This document shows positions 36,501 to 44,299 of a stretch of DNA of 64,000 nt, one piece after another. The translations under genes were made by a program, and so were the position numbers. How positions within the stretch are numbered: position 1 is the stretch's first letter; each line of letters begins with the position of its first letter. The notes below the pieces were generated by a model. It had not been told where the DNA came from, ran no database searches, and saw only the letters and a list, made by a program, of their open reading frames with translations. The stretch is from Neglectibacter timonensis (GTDB lineage Bacteria; Bacillota; Clostridia; Oscillospirales; Acutalibacteraceae), in contig NZ_LT160639.1 of the NCBI RefSeq assembly GCF_900048895.1, positions 67,001-131,000 of the forward strand. Direction: 5' to 3'.

Positions 36501-37071
36501 GGCCTTCGGGGAGAAAATGGAAGAGAACGCCCTTCTCTGTCAGCTTCCGGTTGATGGCACACCCGAGGACGAGGACAGTCTCACCACAGACCTGCTGAAA
36601 TGTCGCGATGTGGCGGGAGCCAGCTTTACCACGGAGCTGTCCAGAAGCTTCGGCAACACAATCGCCAGCATCAATTACATCGTAATTGTACTTATCATTT
36701 CTGCCGGAGCACTCGCCTTCGTGGTGCTTTATAACCTGACCAACATCAATATTACAGAACGGGAAAAGGAAATTGCCACCATCAAGGTGCTGGGCTTTTA
36801 CGACAAGGAGGTCTCCTCCTATATTTACCGGGAAACCGCCGCCCTTACCATCATCGGTACTGCTGTAGGCCTCGTATTGGGCATTTTCCTTCACCAGTTT
36901 GTCATCCGCACTGCAGAGGTGGATATGGTAATGTTTGGCCGAGCCATTTACGCCCCAAGTTATTTGTGGGCTGCACTGCTCACCTTGCTTTTCAGTCTGC
37001 TGGTCAACCTTGTAATGCACAGAAAGCTGAAAAAAGTAAGCATGGTGGAGAGTATGAAAGCGCCGGAATGA
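33547..37071 (+). CDS. FtsX-family ABC permease with a large coiled-coil insert
   Basis: 1174 aa from the ATG at 33547 (MNKTYHKTVLRTIRSTLSRF). The first membrane helix is followed by an extracellular part. Residues about 268-615 form a very long Ala/Gln/Asp/Leu-rich helix with repeating units such as AQLTEGYSQLSDGDAQLEAA and AELDDAKEEYAEKKAEAD, probably a coiled-coil hairpin. Two FtsX domains follow (helices around 635-780, then a second set at the C-terminus). Large permeases of this type handle antimicrobial peptides or cell-envelope hydrolases. It pairs with the ATPase just upstream. Confidence 0.9.
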   Translation: MNKTYHKTVLRTIRSTLSRFLAIFAIVALGVGFLAGLLSSPVDMRFSADHYYDEADLYDIRILSTLGLTDSDLEEVRKLDEVEAVMPVHDSDFVLLSSEGDSYTTRMHSLPSDTGDGSADYLNRLTLVEGRLPEKAGECVVLLSKSIGQQHEWVGQTLTLDPDEEDLKDHVANTFTVVGTVKGPAYVSMEQEHTTAGSGKVGLLAYTADDSFTMDYYTGFYLSVRGAKDMNSFGSAYEDAVAAVTDQLETLGKDRSAIRYEQIVDDANAELDDAKEEYAEKKAEADQKLADAKQELDDGAQEIADGEKELKDAQSAIDNGQAELDSNRASYNTQIASARQQLNDGYAQIQNYQAQLDEGKKQLTDAQAQLTEGYSQLSDGDAQLEAAKAQLDATQQNLDGLDSGKEALWQTAASLGLPVSDTTDAGALAMIAQLQSLLGSGTELPIPPEQAAALVEQLSSLQGGLQALAEQGLDTVSARTQLEAGLAEYEKNLAAAQAARTQLDAQQKLLDDKSAELQSQQDTLNANRAELDANAAVLQQTIDSTEAQFSSAEAELADARAQYADGVQELADAKQKLADGQKEYEEKKAEAEEKLSDADEKIKDAEAQIRDIEEGEWYLFTRDDNVSFSSYDSNADKIAAIATVFPVFFFLVAALVALTTMTRMVEEERQQIGTLKALGYSSAKIAGKYLFYAAFASVTGSVFGLLVGMNLFPTIIISAYNIMYDIPKILTPFNFPYALFSSLAAIACTLAATLSACWAELREVPARLMLPKAPKAGKRIFLEYITPIWSRMKFTRKVTARNLIRYKKRFFMTVIGISGCTALLVTGFGIKDSISDIVSLQFNDLSKYQLTVGLKDPSALEGRDLQKILSDKERIKGSLAVMQNDGKIVPKKGDPADSITIFVPSDASALPDYFTFRHRTDDQPVAFDENSVIITEKLAERHHLKVGDTITVENQAETKASFTITDICENYVYHYLYLSQSAYEKAFGEKMEENALLCQLPVDGTPEDEDSLTTDLLKCRDVAGASFTTELSRSFGNTIASINYIVIVLIISAGALAFVVLYNLTNINITEREKEIATIKVLGFYDKEVSSYIYRETAALTIIGTAVGLVLGIFLHQFVIRTAEVDMVMFGRAIYAPSYLWAALLTLLFSLLVNLVMHRKLKKVSMVESMKAPE

Positions 37072-37151
37072 CAGGTTTGTTTTCCAAATTTTTCCGCAGC
37101 ATGCATACAGAAGCTTTTCTGCTGCAGAAGTTTCAGGGAAGAAGGAATTTT

Positions 37152-37667
37152 ATGACGCCAGAAAAATCGACTTATAAAAAATGGCTGGCCGTGCTGGGTA
37201 CGGCTGCAATTCTGCTGATCGCGCTGATTCTTCTAATCTTCATGCGGCCCAAAACAGATTTAAATCTGAATGAGGTTTCCGACTGCCTGCTGAAAACCTC
37301 AGTCTATTCACAAGGGATGCAAGAATTAGATTTCTCTGAGCTGGAAACCCGCTGGGGCGTGTCTTCTTCCGGCTTTTCAGAGGGAAAGGCCTTTGTCGCT
37401 ACGGACGGAACTTCACGGAAAATCCTACTGCTGCATGCCGTCGACAAAAAAAGCGCCGACAAGGCCGCCTCTGTACTGAGCCTCTACTGTCAGGACCTGA
37501 TAGACCGCTATGATACGGATAATCCCGAGGAGGCTGCCCGGGTGAAAACCTATCAAATCCGCAGAACCCGAAATTATGTATTTCTTTTAATCGGAGACGG
37601 TACGACGGAGGCAGGCTCTGCTCTGGAGAGCTATTTCGACAAGATTCGCTACGATACCAAACAGTAA
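37152..37667 (+). CDS. DUF4358-like membrane-anchored protein
   Basis: 171 aa from the ATG at 37152, behind AGAAGGA. One N-terminal membrane helix (KKWLAVLGTAAILLIALILL) is followed by an extracytoplasmic alpha/beta domain (KTDLNLNEVSDCLLKTSVYS, YCQDLIDRYDTDNPEEA). This matches the general look of DUF4358 proteins of clostridia, whose role is unknown. It is last in the trmL/ABC run and may act with the exporter. Confidence 0.7.
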   Translation: MTPEKSTYKKWLAVLGTAAILLIALILLIFMRPKTDLNLNEVSDCLLKTSVYSQGMQELDFSELETRWGVSSSGFSEGKAFVATDGTSRKILLLHAVDKKSADKAASVLSLYCQDLIDRYDTDNPEEAARVKTYQIRRTRNYVFLLIGDGTTEAGSALESYFDKIRYDTKQ

Positions 37668-37669
37668 CG

Positions 37670-37695
37670 CGCTTTCAAAGCAAAGCGGCTTTTGT
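37670..37695 (+). terminator. Weak terminator-like hairpin
   Basis: A 6-bp stem (CGCTTT / AAAGCG) with a 6-nt loop, followed by GCTTTTG. It starts just after the DUF4358 gene stop. Confidence 0.45.
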
Positions 37696-37744
37696 TCAGG
37701 CCTTAGAAAATTGCTGATTCCCTGAGGATTTTGCAAAGTTTGGC

Positions 37745-37773
37745 TTGAAAAGAGCCGCGTTTTGCTGTACAAT
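37745..37773 (+). promoter_or_regulatory. Sigma-A promoter of the glycolytic cluster
   Basis: TTGAAA, a 17-nt spacer, TACAAT, about 65 nt before pgk. Confidence 0.75.
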
Positions 37774-37836
37774 TGTTTCTGGTAATTTGTGCATTATTTC
37801 ACAATCTCATATTTTTGATAAAGGAGTGCACTGAAC

Positions 37837-39030
37837 ATGAACTATCTGAACAAGAAGACCGTCGAAGATATCGACGTCAGCGGCAAAAAAGTCCTCGTCC
37901 GCTGCGACTTCAACGTTCCCTTCGATGAAAACGGCAATATTGCCGACCCCAAACGCATTAACGAAGCGCTGAAAACCATCAAATATCTGGTGGATCACAA
38001 AGCAAAGGTGATCCTTTGTTCCCATCTGGGCCGTCCGAAGGGCGAGTTCAATCCCAAGTATTCCCTGGCTCCCGTAGCAGAATATCTCTCCAAGGCCCTG
38101 GGCCAGGAAGTAAAGATGGCGAAGGACGTCATCGGCGAAAGCGCCAAGTCCATTGCCGCCTCTCTGCAGGACGGCGAAGTGGAGCTCATTGAGAACGTGC
38201 GCTTCCACAATGAAGAAACCAAGAACAACCCCGATTTTGCCAAGGAGCTTGCTTCTATGGCTGAAATCTACGTCAACGACGCGTTTGGCACTGCTCACCG
38301 CGCTCACGCCTCCACCGAGGGTGTTTCCCATTATCTGCCCTCTGTCTGCGGCTATCTGATCCAGAAGGAAATCACTGTAATGGGCGGCGCCCTGCAGGAT
38401 CCCAAGCGTCCCTTTGTCGCCATTCTGGGCGGCGCCAAGGTATCTGATAAGATCGGCGTTATCGACAACCTGATCAGCAAGGTCGACACCCTGATCATCG
38501 GCGGCGGCATGGCATATACCTTCCTGAAGGCGCTGGGTCATCCCATCGGCACCTCCATCTGCGAAGAGGACAAGCTGGAGCTCGCCAAGACTACCATGGA
38601 AAATGCGGAAAAGAACGGCGTGAAATTCCTTCTGCCCCTGGACAACAAGGTGGGTAAGGAATACAAGCCCGACACTGAGTCCATGGCTGTCCCCTCTGAC
38701 GATATTCCCGACGGCTGGATGGGACTGGATATCGGCCCGAAAACCATTGAATCCTTCACCGAAGCCATCAAGGGAGCAGGAACCGTGGTCTGGAACGGCC
38801 CCATGGGTGTTTCCGAATGGGAAAACTTTGCCGCCGGTACCATCGGCGTAGCAAAGGCCGTAGCTGAGAGTGGCGCTATTTCCATCATCGGCGGCGGCGA
38901 TTCTGCTGCAGCTGTGGAGAAACTGGGTTTTGCAGACAAGATGACCCATATTTCTACCGGCGGCGGCGCTTCTCTGGAATTCCTGGAGGGCCTGGAGCTT
39001 CCCGGCATTGCCTGCCTCAACGAGAAATAA
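37837..39030 (+). CDS. pgk: Phosphoglycerate kinase
   Basis: 397 aa. It has the N-terminal signature [12 protein letters not shown], the substrate-site arginine segment CSHLGRPKG, and the nucleotide loop [12 protein letters not shown] with the C-terminal [13 protein letters not shown]. It transfers phosphate from 1,3-bisphosphoglycerate to ADP. AAAGGAG precedes the ATG. First gene of pgk-tpiA-gpmI; gap is not present in the window. Confidence 0.98.
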   Translation: MNYLNKKTVEDIDVSGKKVLVRCDFNVPFDENGNIADPKRINEALKTIKYLVDHKAKVILCSHLGRPKGEFNPKYSLAPVAEYLSKALGQEVKMAKDVIGESAKSIAASLQDGEVELIENVRFHNEETKNNPDFAKELASMAEIYVNDAFGTAHRAHASTEGVSHYLPSVCGYLIQKEITVMGGALQDPKRPFVAILGGAKVSDKIGVIDNLISKVDTLIIGGGMAYTFLKALGHPIGTSICEEDKLELAKTTMENAEKNGVKFLLPLDNKVGKEYKPDTESMAVPSDDIPDGWMGLDIGPKTIESFTEAIKGAGTVVWNGPMGVSEWENFAAGTIGVAKAVAESGAISIIGGGDSAAAVEKLGFADKMTHISTGGGASLEFLEGLELPGIACLNEK

Positions 39031-39040
39031 GACACACCGT

Positions 39041-39068
39041 AGGGCGGGATTTCTTCCCGCCCTTTCTG
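39041..39068 (+). terminator. GC-rich hairpin between pgk and tpiA
   Basis: A 9-bp perfect stem (AGGGCGGGA / TCCCGCCCT) with a 5-nt loop and a weak T tail (TTCTGC). It may be a partial terminator or an mRNA-stability element, letting some transcription continue to tpiA. Confidence 0.55.
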
Positions 39069-39158
39069 CTGTTAGGCAACATCCGTATTATTGTCCTATC
39101 CTCGGACCGGACAATCACATTTTCATTTATAATATCGCAATGGAAAGGAAATACTATC

Positions 39159-39929
39159 ATGAACAAATCACTGAGAAAAGCTGTCATTGCAGGCAACTGG
39201 AAAATGAACAAGACCCCAACCGAAGCAAAAGAGCTCATTGCCGCCATTGCCCCCCTGGTAAAGGATGCGGGCTGCGACGTGGTGGCCTGCACTCCTTTTG
39301 TTGATTTGAGCTCCGCGCAGGAGGCCGCTGAAGGCACCAACATTCAGATCGGCGCTGAAAACTGCCATTGGGAGAAGAGCGGTGCTTATACGGGCGAAAT
39401 TTCTGCCGATATGCTCGTCTCTATGGGCGTGAAGATCGTCATTATCGGCCACAGCGAGCGCCGCCAGTATTTCGGTGAGACCGACGTTACCGTGCAGAAG
39501 CGTGTACGCGCCGCTCTGGATGCCGGAATGACCGTAATCCTGTGCGTGGGAGAAACCTTGGAGCAGCGCGAGCAGGGCATCACCAGCGAACTGGTGGCCA
39601 TGCAGACCAAGATCGCTTTGGGCGGCGTCTCCGCGGAAGAGCTCAAGCGTGTGATTATTGCCTACGAGCCTGTTTGGGCAATCGGCACTGGAAAAACCGC
39701 CACTGCAGAGCAGGCCAACGAGGTTTGCCACACCATTCGGGAAGTAATCTGCGAGCTGTACGGCAAAGCTTCCGCAGACGGGATCACCATCCAGTACGGC
39801 GGCTCTATGAACGCGGCCAATGCGGCGGAACTTCTGGCCCAGCCTGACGTAGACGGAGGCCTGATCGGCGGCGCTTCCCTGAAGCCCAATGATTTTGCAG
39901 TAATCGTAGAGGCAGCCACCAAGGGCTGA
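39159..39929 (+). CDS. tpiA: Triose-phosphate isomerase
   Basis: 256 aa. The catalytic residues are in GNWKMNKT (Lys), IIGHSERR (His) and [11 protein letters not shown] (Glu), with the phosphate loop YGGSMNAAN. It interconverts dihydroxyacetone phosphate and glyceraldehyde 3-phosphate. Good GGAAAGGA ribosome binding site. Confidence 0.98.
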   Translation: MNKSLRKAVIAGNWKMNKTPTEAKELIAAIAPLVKDAGCDVVACTPFVDLSSAQEAAEGTNIQIGAENCHWEKSGAYTGEISADMLVSMGVKIVIIGHSERRQYFGETDVTVQKRVRAALDAGMTVILCVGETLEQREQGITSELVAMQTKIALGGVSAEELKRVIIAYEPVWAIGTGKTATAEQANEVCHTIREVICELYGKASADGITIQYGGSMNAANAAELLAQPDVDGGLIGGASLKPNDFAVIVEAATKG

Positions 39930-40037
39930 TGCGCCCGCCGTACAGGAAGATGCAGGGTGAGATTATGAGCGCCCCGCGTCTTCCTTCCGTACATTTATTG
40001 CCGCGGAAATATATCTTCAGTAAAAAGGAGTGCCAGC

Positions 40038-41549
40038 ATGAAAAAACCTTTGGTTTTGATGATTTTAGACGGTTTTGGTATTGCTCCCAAGGAGGGAAAC
40101 GCCATTGCGGCGGCAAAAACGCCAAACCTGGATCGGCTTTTGAAGGAAAACCCGCTCACCCAAATCGGAGCCTCCGGTATGGACGTCGGCCTGCCGGACG
40201 GACAGATGGGCAACAGCGAAGTGGGCCACACCAATATCGGCGCGGGACGCATTGTCTATCAGGAGCTCACTCGCATCACCAAATCCGCGCAGGACGGTGA
40301 TATGGAGAAAAATGAAGCGCTGCTGCAGGCCATGTCTGCCGCAAAGGAAAACGGTAAGGCGCTGCATTTTATGGGCTTACTCTCTGACGGCGGCGTTCAC
40401 AGCCACAACAGCCATTTGTATGCCCTGCTGGAGATGGCAAAACATTTAGGTCTTGAGAAGGTATTCGTCCACTGTTTCCTGGATGGCCGCGACGTTCCCC
40501 CTTCCAGCGGTAAAGAGTATGTGGAGCAGCTCCAAAACAAGCTGCAGGAAATCGGCATAGGCAAAGTGGCCACCGTGATGGGCCGCTACTATGCAATGGA
40601 CCGCGACAACCGCTGGGAGCGTGTGGAAAAAGCTTATGCCGCAATGGTCTACGGCGAGGGTGAAAAGGCGGCCTGTCCTGTCTGCGCAGTGCAGAATTCC
40701 TATGAGAAAGAAGTGACCGACGAATTTGTGCTTCCCACTGTGTGTGACGGCGCAGAACCGATTTCCGCGGGTGACTCGGTCATTTTCTACAACTTCCGTC
40801 CGGACCGTGCCCGGGAGATCACCAGGACGCTGGTGGATCCGGATTTCACCGGCTTCGAGCGAAAAAAAGGGTTCTTCCCTGTTCATTTTGTGTGCATGAC
40901 ACAATACGACGCCACCATGCCCAATGTGGATGTAGCTTACAAGCCCCAATCCCTGAAGAATACCTTTGGCGAATATATTTCCGATAAGGGCCTTACCCAG
41001 CTTCGCATTGCAGAAACTGAGAAGTACGCCCATGTGACCTTCTTCTTCAACGGCGGTGTGGAAAAGCAGTATCCTGGAGAGGACCGTATCCTGGTCAAAT
41101 CCCCCGCTGTGGCAACCTATGATCTGCAGCCTGAAATGAGCGCCTATGAGGTGACCGATAAGATGGTGGAAGCCGTCAGGTCCGGCAAGTACGACGCGTT
41201 GATCCTCAACTATGCCAACTGCGATATGGTAGGGCATACCGGCGTGTTTGAAGCTGCCGTCAAAGCGGTGGAAGCGGTGGACACCTGTGTGGGCCGCGTG
41301 GCGGAGGCTGTTAAGGAAATGGACGGCTGTATCCTGCTTACCGCCGACCATGGCAACGCTGACAAGATGGTGGACGACGACGGAACCCCTTTCACCGCCC
41401 ATACCACCAATCCTGTGCCTTTCTGCGTAATCAACCATCCCTGTGAGCTGCGTGAGGGCGGCCGTCTGGCCGATATTGCCCCAACCATGCTCAAGGTATT
41501 GGGCCTGCCCCAGCCGGAAGAGATGACGGGAGAGAGTATCATCAAATAA
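40038..41549 (+). CDS. gpmI: 2,3-bisphosphoglycerate-independent phosphoglycerate mutase
   Basis: 503 aa, alkaline-phosphatase superfamily. Metal-binding LMILDGFG, the catalytic serine in GQMGNSEVGHTNIGAG, HCFLDGRDVPP and the C-terminal TADHGNADKM are all present. It converts 3- to 2-phosphoglycerate using Mn2+ without a cofactor. Behind AAAAAGGAG. Last gene before a strong terminator. Confidence 0.98.
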   Translation: MKKPLVLMILDGFGIAPKEGNAIAAAKTPNLDRLLKENPLTQIGASGMDVGLPDGQMGNSEVGHTNIGAGRIVYQELTRITKSAQDGDMEKNEALLQAMSAAKENGKALHFMGLLSDGGVHSHNSHLYALLEMAKHLGLEKVFVHCFLDGRDVPPSSGKEYVEQLQNKLQEIGIGKVATVMGRYYAMDRDNRWERVEKAYAAMVYGEGEKAACPVCAVQNSYEKEVTDEFVLPTVCDGAEPISAGDSVIFYNFRPDRAREITRTLVDPDFTGFERKKGFFPVHFVCMTQYDATMPNVDVAYKPQSLKNTFGEYISDKGLTQLRIAETEKYAHVTFFFNGGVEKQYPGEDRILVKSPAVATYDLQPEMSAYEVTDKMVEAVRSGKYDALILNYANCDMVGHTGVFEAAVKAVEAVDTCVGRVAEAVKEMDGCILLTADHGNADKMVDDDGTPFTAHTTNPVPFCVINHPCELREGGRLADIAPTMLKVLGLPQPEEMTGESIIK

Positions 41550-41562
41550 GAACGGCATATAA

Positions 41563-41609
41563 AAAAACTATGGCGCTATCTTTTCTGATAGCGCCATAGT
41601 TTTTTTTCA
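41563..41609 (+). terminator. Strong terminator after gpmI
   Basis: An approximately 19-bp stem (core ACTATGGCGCTATC / GATAGCGCCATAGT) with flanking A and T runs. The A/T symmetry suggests it ends both the plus-strand glycolytic cluster and the minus-strand anti-sigma operon. Confidence 0.93.
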
Positions 41610-41644
41610 GTTGGCAAAATCCCAATGAAATCCGGCCGTTTTCT

Positions 41645-43459
41645 CTAAGGCTCCGCACCTGTATCACCGGGTGGGGTAAAAAAGTGCATCGGCCGTTCAT
41701 AGGAAGAGTAATCAAAGAGCACTTCCTCTGTTTCTGTATTTACAATCTGGTAATTGGCAAGGCTGACTAAATCATATCCACTGTCATCTAAATCGCCTTC
41801 AAAATATGCGCTTGCGTGATAAATACGTTTGACGGCATCCGTCAACCCACACTTTTCGGGATCGATATCCTCCACCCGCAGATCGGATTCCTCCCGAATC
41901 GTCATGTAGCCGGTTTCCGTATCCACGCTGTCCTCCGTCCTGCAGAGAGGCACTGTTTGATAGAGTTCGCCCTGTATATAGAAACGGACCTCATAGGGAA
42001 GCTCTCCATCCGTATCGGAATAGAAGAAGACTGTCCACCGCAGCGGGGATGGTTTACTGTCCGGCTCCGCTGACTCTTCTTCCTGAAGGCAATCCCTGCC
42101 GAAACCGGATTGGATTTGGTGGTCAAACATATGATCCACAAACTGCGGACCAGCCGTCATGGTGGCTGTGTAGTCTGAAATGGAGAACTTTTCATATCCC
42201 CTTTCCAGATAGGTTTCCGTGGCAGCTACCTCTCCCGTATTTAAATCCACGGTAAACTCGGCGAACACACAGGCCCCTATTACGCCTCCGTCCACGTAGG
42301 GGAAAACGGTTTCCTGGGAATAGGTATTATACAGTGTGACGATTACCTGTCCTGCTGTAGATGGAACACCAGAAAAAGCCGCCGTATGGCTGATTACCTC
42401 TCCCGGAAAATACGTACCGGGTTCCGGCCATTCATTCGCTTCTGCGGCATAATACAGTTCCCCGCCGTCCTCCGTGCGCGCTTCCACATGTACCAGTTCT
42501 CCTGTCCTGGACAGCGGCGTCTGCAGGATCGCCGGGTAGGAGAGCTTCGCTTTGAAGTAAAGCGGCGTGCTTTCAAACCCCACGAAGGTGATGCCGTCAG
42601 CTGTCGAAGCCGACTCTCCGCTCCGGTTCGCTGTGGTGTCGGCGGTCACTTCAAAAGAAAATGCGACCGGTTCCTCGGTTATCATCTCCGACTGAGAAGT
42701 GACGCCCGTGGAATAATCACCCTTTATTCCCCATAGCGTATCCAGACGAAGCTCCACCGCAAGCTTTTGCCCATTTTCCGCCGGAAATGGAAGCTCAATG
42801 CAGATATTGTGGCAGTCAAAGCCATTTTCCTCTCTGTCAAACGTGATTTCCGTCAGCAGTTTCGCTTTTTGACCATTTACCGTGACAGAGTATTCTTCAT
42901 TTTTCGGATCATTCGGATCAATATACGGTGACAGCCAGACAGCGGACAACAGGCCGGCATCCTCCGTTTCCAACCTCAGGCTGACATTTATGCAACTGCC
43001 TTCACAGAAGGCGTCAGTCAAAGAGATACGGTACGGCGCTTCAGACTCCAGGATCTGACGCGGTTCTTCCGGAGAAGAGGAGACTGACGTATCTTCTTCC
43101 CCGGACAAGCCTTTGTTGAACGCCTGAAACAGCCCTCCCATCCCAGGCAGTGCTTCTGTAAGGGACGGCTGCGTCAAATTCAGAACAAATAGGAAGACAA
43201 GGGCAAGTGCAGCCAGGGAGAAGCAGAGCTTCAGCACAGGCCTTCTCCGGCGCCTGACCGTGGGCTCAGCCTCCAGCAGTTCTCCAGCCTGGGAAATATC
43301 GCTTTCCGCTTCCAGACCAATTTTCTGAGTCCGAGAACTTGTGCCGGGTTGTTCCTCCAGCATCGCACTGAGCGCATCAAACCTTTGGTCCGCCCAAATA
43401 GTCATTCTGGGATAGGGCAGCGAACTTTCCAGAATTCGTTTGATCTCATTCTTTTTCAT
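41645..43459 (-). CDS. DUF4179-type anti-sigma factor (module 1)
   Basis: 604 aa from the ATG at 43459, behind GGAGG. The cytoplasmic N-terminus (about 1-72, probably the sigma-binding part) is followed by one membrane helix (about 75-95) and a conserved segment LPGMGGLFQAFN. A large extracytoplasmic region of about 500 residues follows, predicted mostly beta. The start overlaps the sigma gene by 14 nt, the classical coupling of an ECF sigma factor to its anti-sigma factor. The signal sensed is unknown. Confidence 0.85.
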   Translation of the reverse strand: MKKNEIKRILESSLPYPRMTIWADQRFDALSAMLEEQPGTSSRTQKIGLEAESDISQAGELLEAEPTVRRRRRPVLKLCFSLAALALVFLFVLNLTQPSLTEALPGMGGLFQAFNKGLSGEEDTSVSSSPEEPRQILESEAPYRISLTDAFCEGSCINVSLRLETEDAGLLSAVWLSPYIDPNDPKNEEYSVTVNGQKAKLLTEITFDREENGFDCHNICIELPFPAENGQKLAVELRLDTLWGIKGDYSTGVTSQSEMITEEPVAFSFEVTADTTANRSGESASTADGITFVGFESTPLYFKAKLSYPAILQTPLSRTGELVHVEARTEDGGELYYAAEANEWPEPGTYFPGEVISHTAAFSGVPSTAGQVIVTLYNTYSQETVFPYVDGGVIGACVFAEFTVDLNTGEVAATETYLERGYEKFSISDYTATMTAGPQFVDHMFDHQIQSGFGRDCLQEEESAEPDSKPSPLRWTVFFYSDTDGELPYEVRFYIQGELYQTVPLCRTEDSVDTETGYMTIREESDLRVEDIDPEKCGLTDAVKRIYHASAYFEGDLDDSGYDLVSLANYQIVNTETEEVLFDYSSYERPMHFFTPPGDTGAEP

Positions 43460-43982
43460 AACGCACCTCCGCTCTGTATTGCTCGGCAAATCGCTTCCTG
43501 CCGCGGGTCAGCCTCATGCGCACCGTCCCCGGGGTCAGGACCAGTATCCGGGAGATTTCCCTCACGGAAAGATCTTCAAAATAGAAAAGCTGCAACAGCA
43601 GCCGGTCATCCTGTGAAAGCCGGGAAAGCGTTTCGCGCACATCCAACGGCGTATCCAGGTCTGATTCTTCCGCCTCCTCTTCCTCGAAAAACTCTGCCGG
43701 GACCTCCCGCTTTTCTTTTCTTATATAGCTACAGCAGTTGTTAATCAAAATCCTTGTCATCCAGCTTTTAAAATAGGCAGGCTTTTTTAAGCTGCCCAAC
43801 TTTTCCCACATAGAGAGCACCGTATCCTGAATGGCATCCATTGCATTATTTTCATTGTGGGTAATCGCCATGGCTGTGGCATACAGGGTTTGCCGGTAGA
43901 ACCCGATCAGCGTCGTGAATGCCTGCCTGTCCCCCTTTCGTGCAGCCTGTATCAGAACCGCTGTCTTTGGTTTCTCCACCAT
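43446..43982 (-). CDS. ECF RNA polymerase sigma factor (module 1)
   Basis: 178 aa. Region 2 is GDRQAFTTLIGFYRQTLYAT followed by AIQDTVLSMWEKL; region 4 has the HTH LFYFEDLSVREISRILVLTP then GTVRMRLTRGRKR. ATG behind GGAGGGAGG. It probably drives its own operon and envelope-stress genes. It is closely similar to the sigma factor of module 2 (46107-46643), so the two pairs look like a tandem duplication. Confidence 0.95.
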   Translation of the reverse strand: MVEKPKTAVLIQAARKGDRQAFTTLIGFYRQTLYATAMAITHNENNAMDAIQDTVLSMWEKLGSLKKPAYFKSWMTRILINNCCSYIRKEKREVPAEFFEEEEAEESDLDTPLDVRETLSRLSQDDRLLLQLFYFEDLSVREISRILVLTPGTVRMRLTRGRKRFAEQYRAEVRYEKE

Positions 43983-44116
43983 TCGCCGCCTCCCTCCTTC
44001 TTCCTCTTTCGTTAATTAGATGGACAACAGTTCTGAAATGCAACATTCCACACCAAAAAAATTCCTTCCAATGGAAAAAACATTTCAGCCGGTTACTGAA
44101 TCCATGCTGAAAAGCA

Positions 44117-44155
44117 GCGGAGAGCAACCTTCCACAAAGGAAAATTGCTCTCCGC
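44117..44155 (-). terminator. Hairpin in the 317-bp gap between sigma/anti-sigma modules
   Basis: The gap 43983-44299 holds no gene. An 11-bp perfect stem (GCGGAGAGCAA / TTGCTCTCCGC) with a 17-nt loop lies about 145 nt after the module 2 anti-sigma stop, with TGCTTTTC after it. It probably ends module 2. The promoter of module 1 must lie in the remaining 130 nt; I see TGTTGCATTTC and GTCCATCTAAT there (minus strand), an unproven ECF-like pair. Confidence 0.6.
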
Positions 44156-44299
44156 ACATCCTGATTTTCATAAAGAAAGGGAACCGTTCCTATCGTAGCA
44201 CGTGTTTCAGCCTATGGCAACAACACAATTCCAAAGAGGGCCTTCACAACAAATGACGGCAGATCTGAAATGGATCACCTGCGGCAGTCCTTTTGTCCG

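Noticed and set aside
43983-44299. Possible small gene in the gap between the sigma/anti-sigma modules
   Set aside because: The open frames there lack ribosome binding sites and read through the terminator hairpin, so I treat the gap as non-coding.
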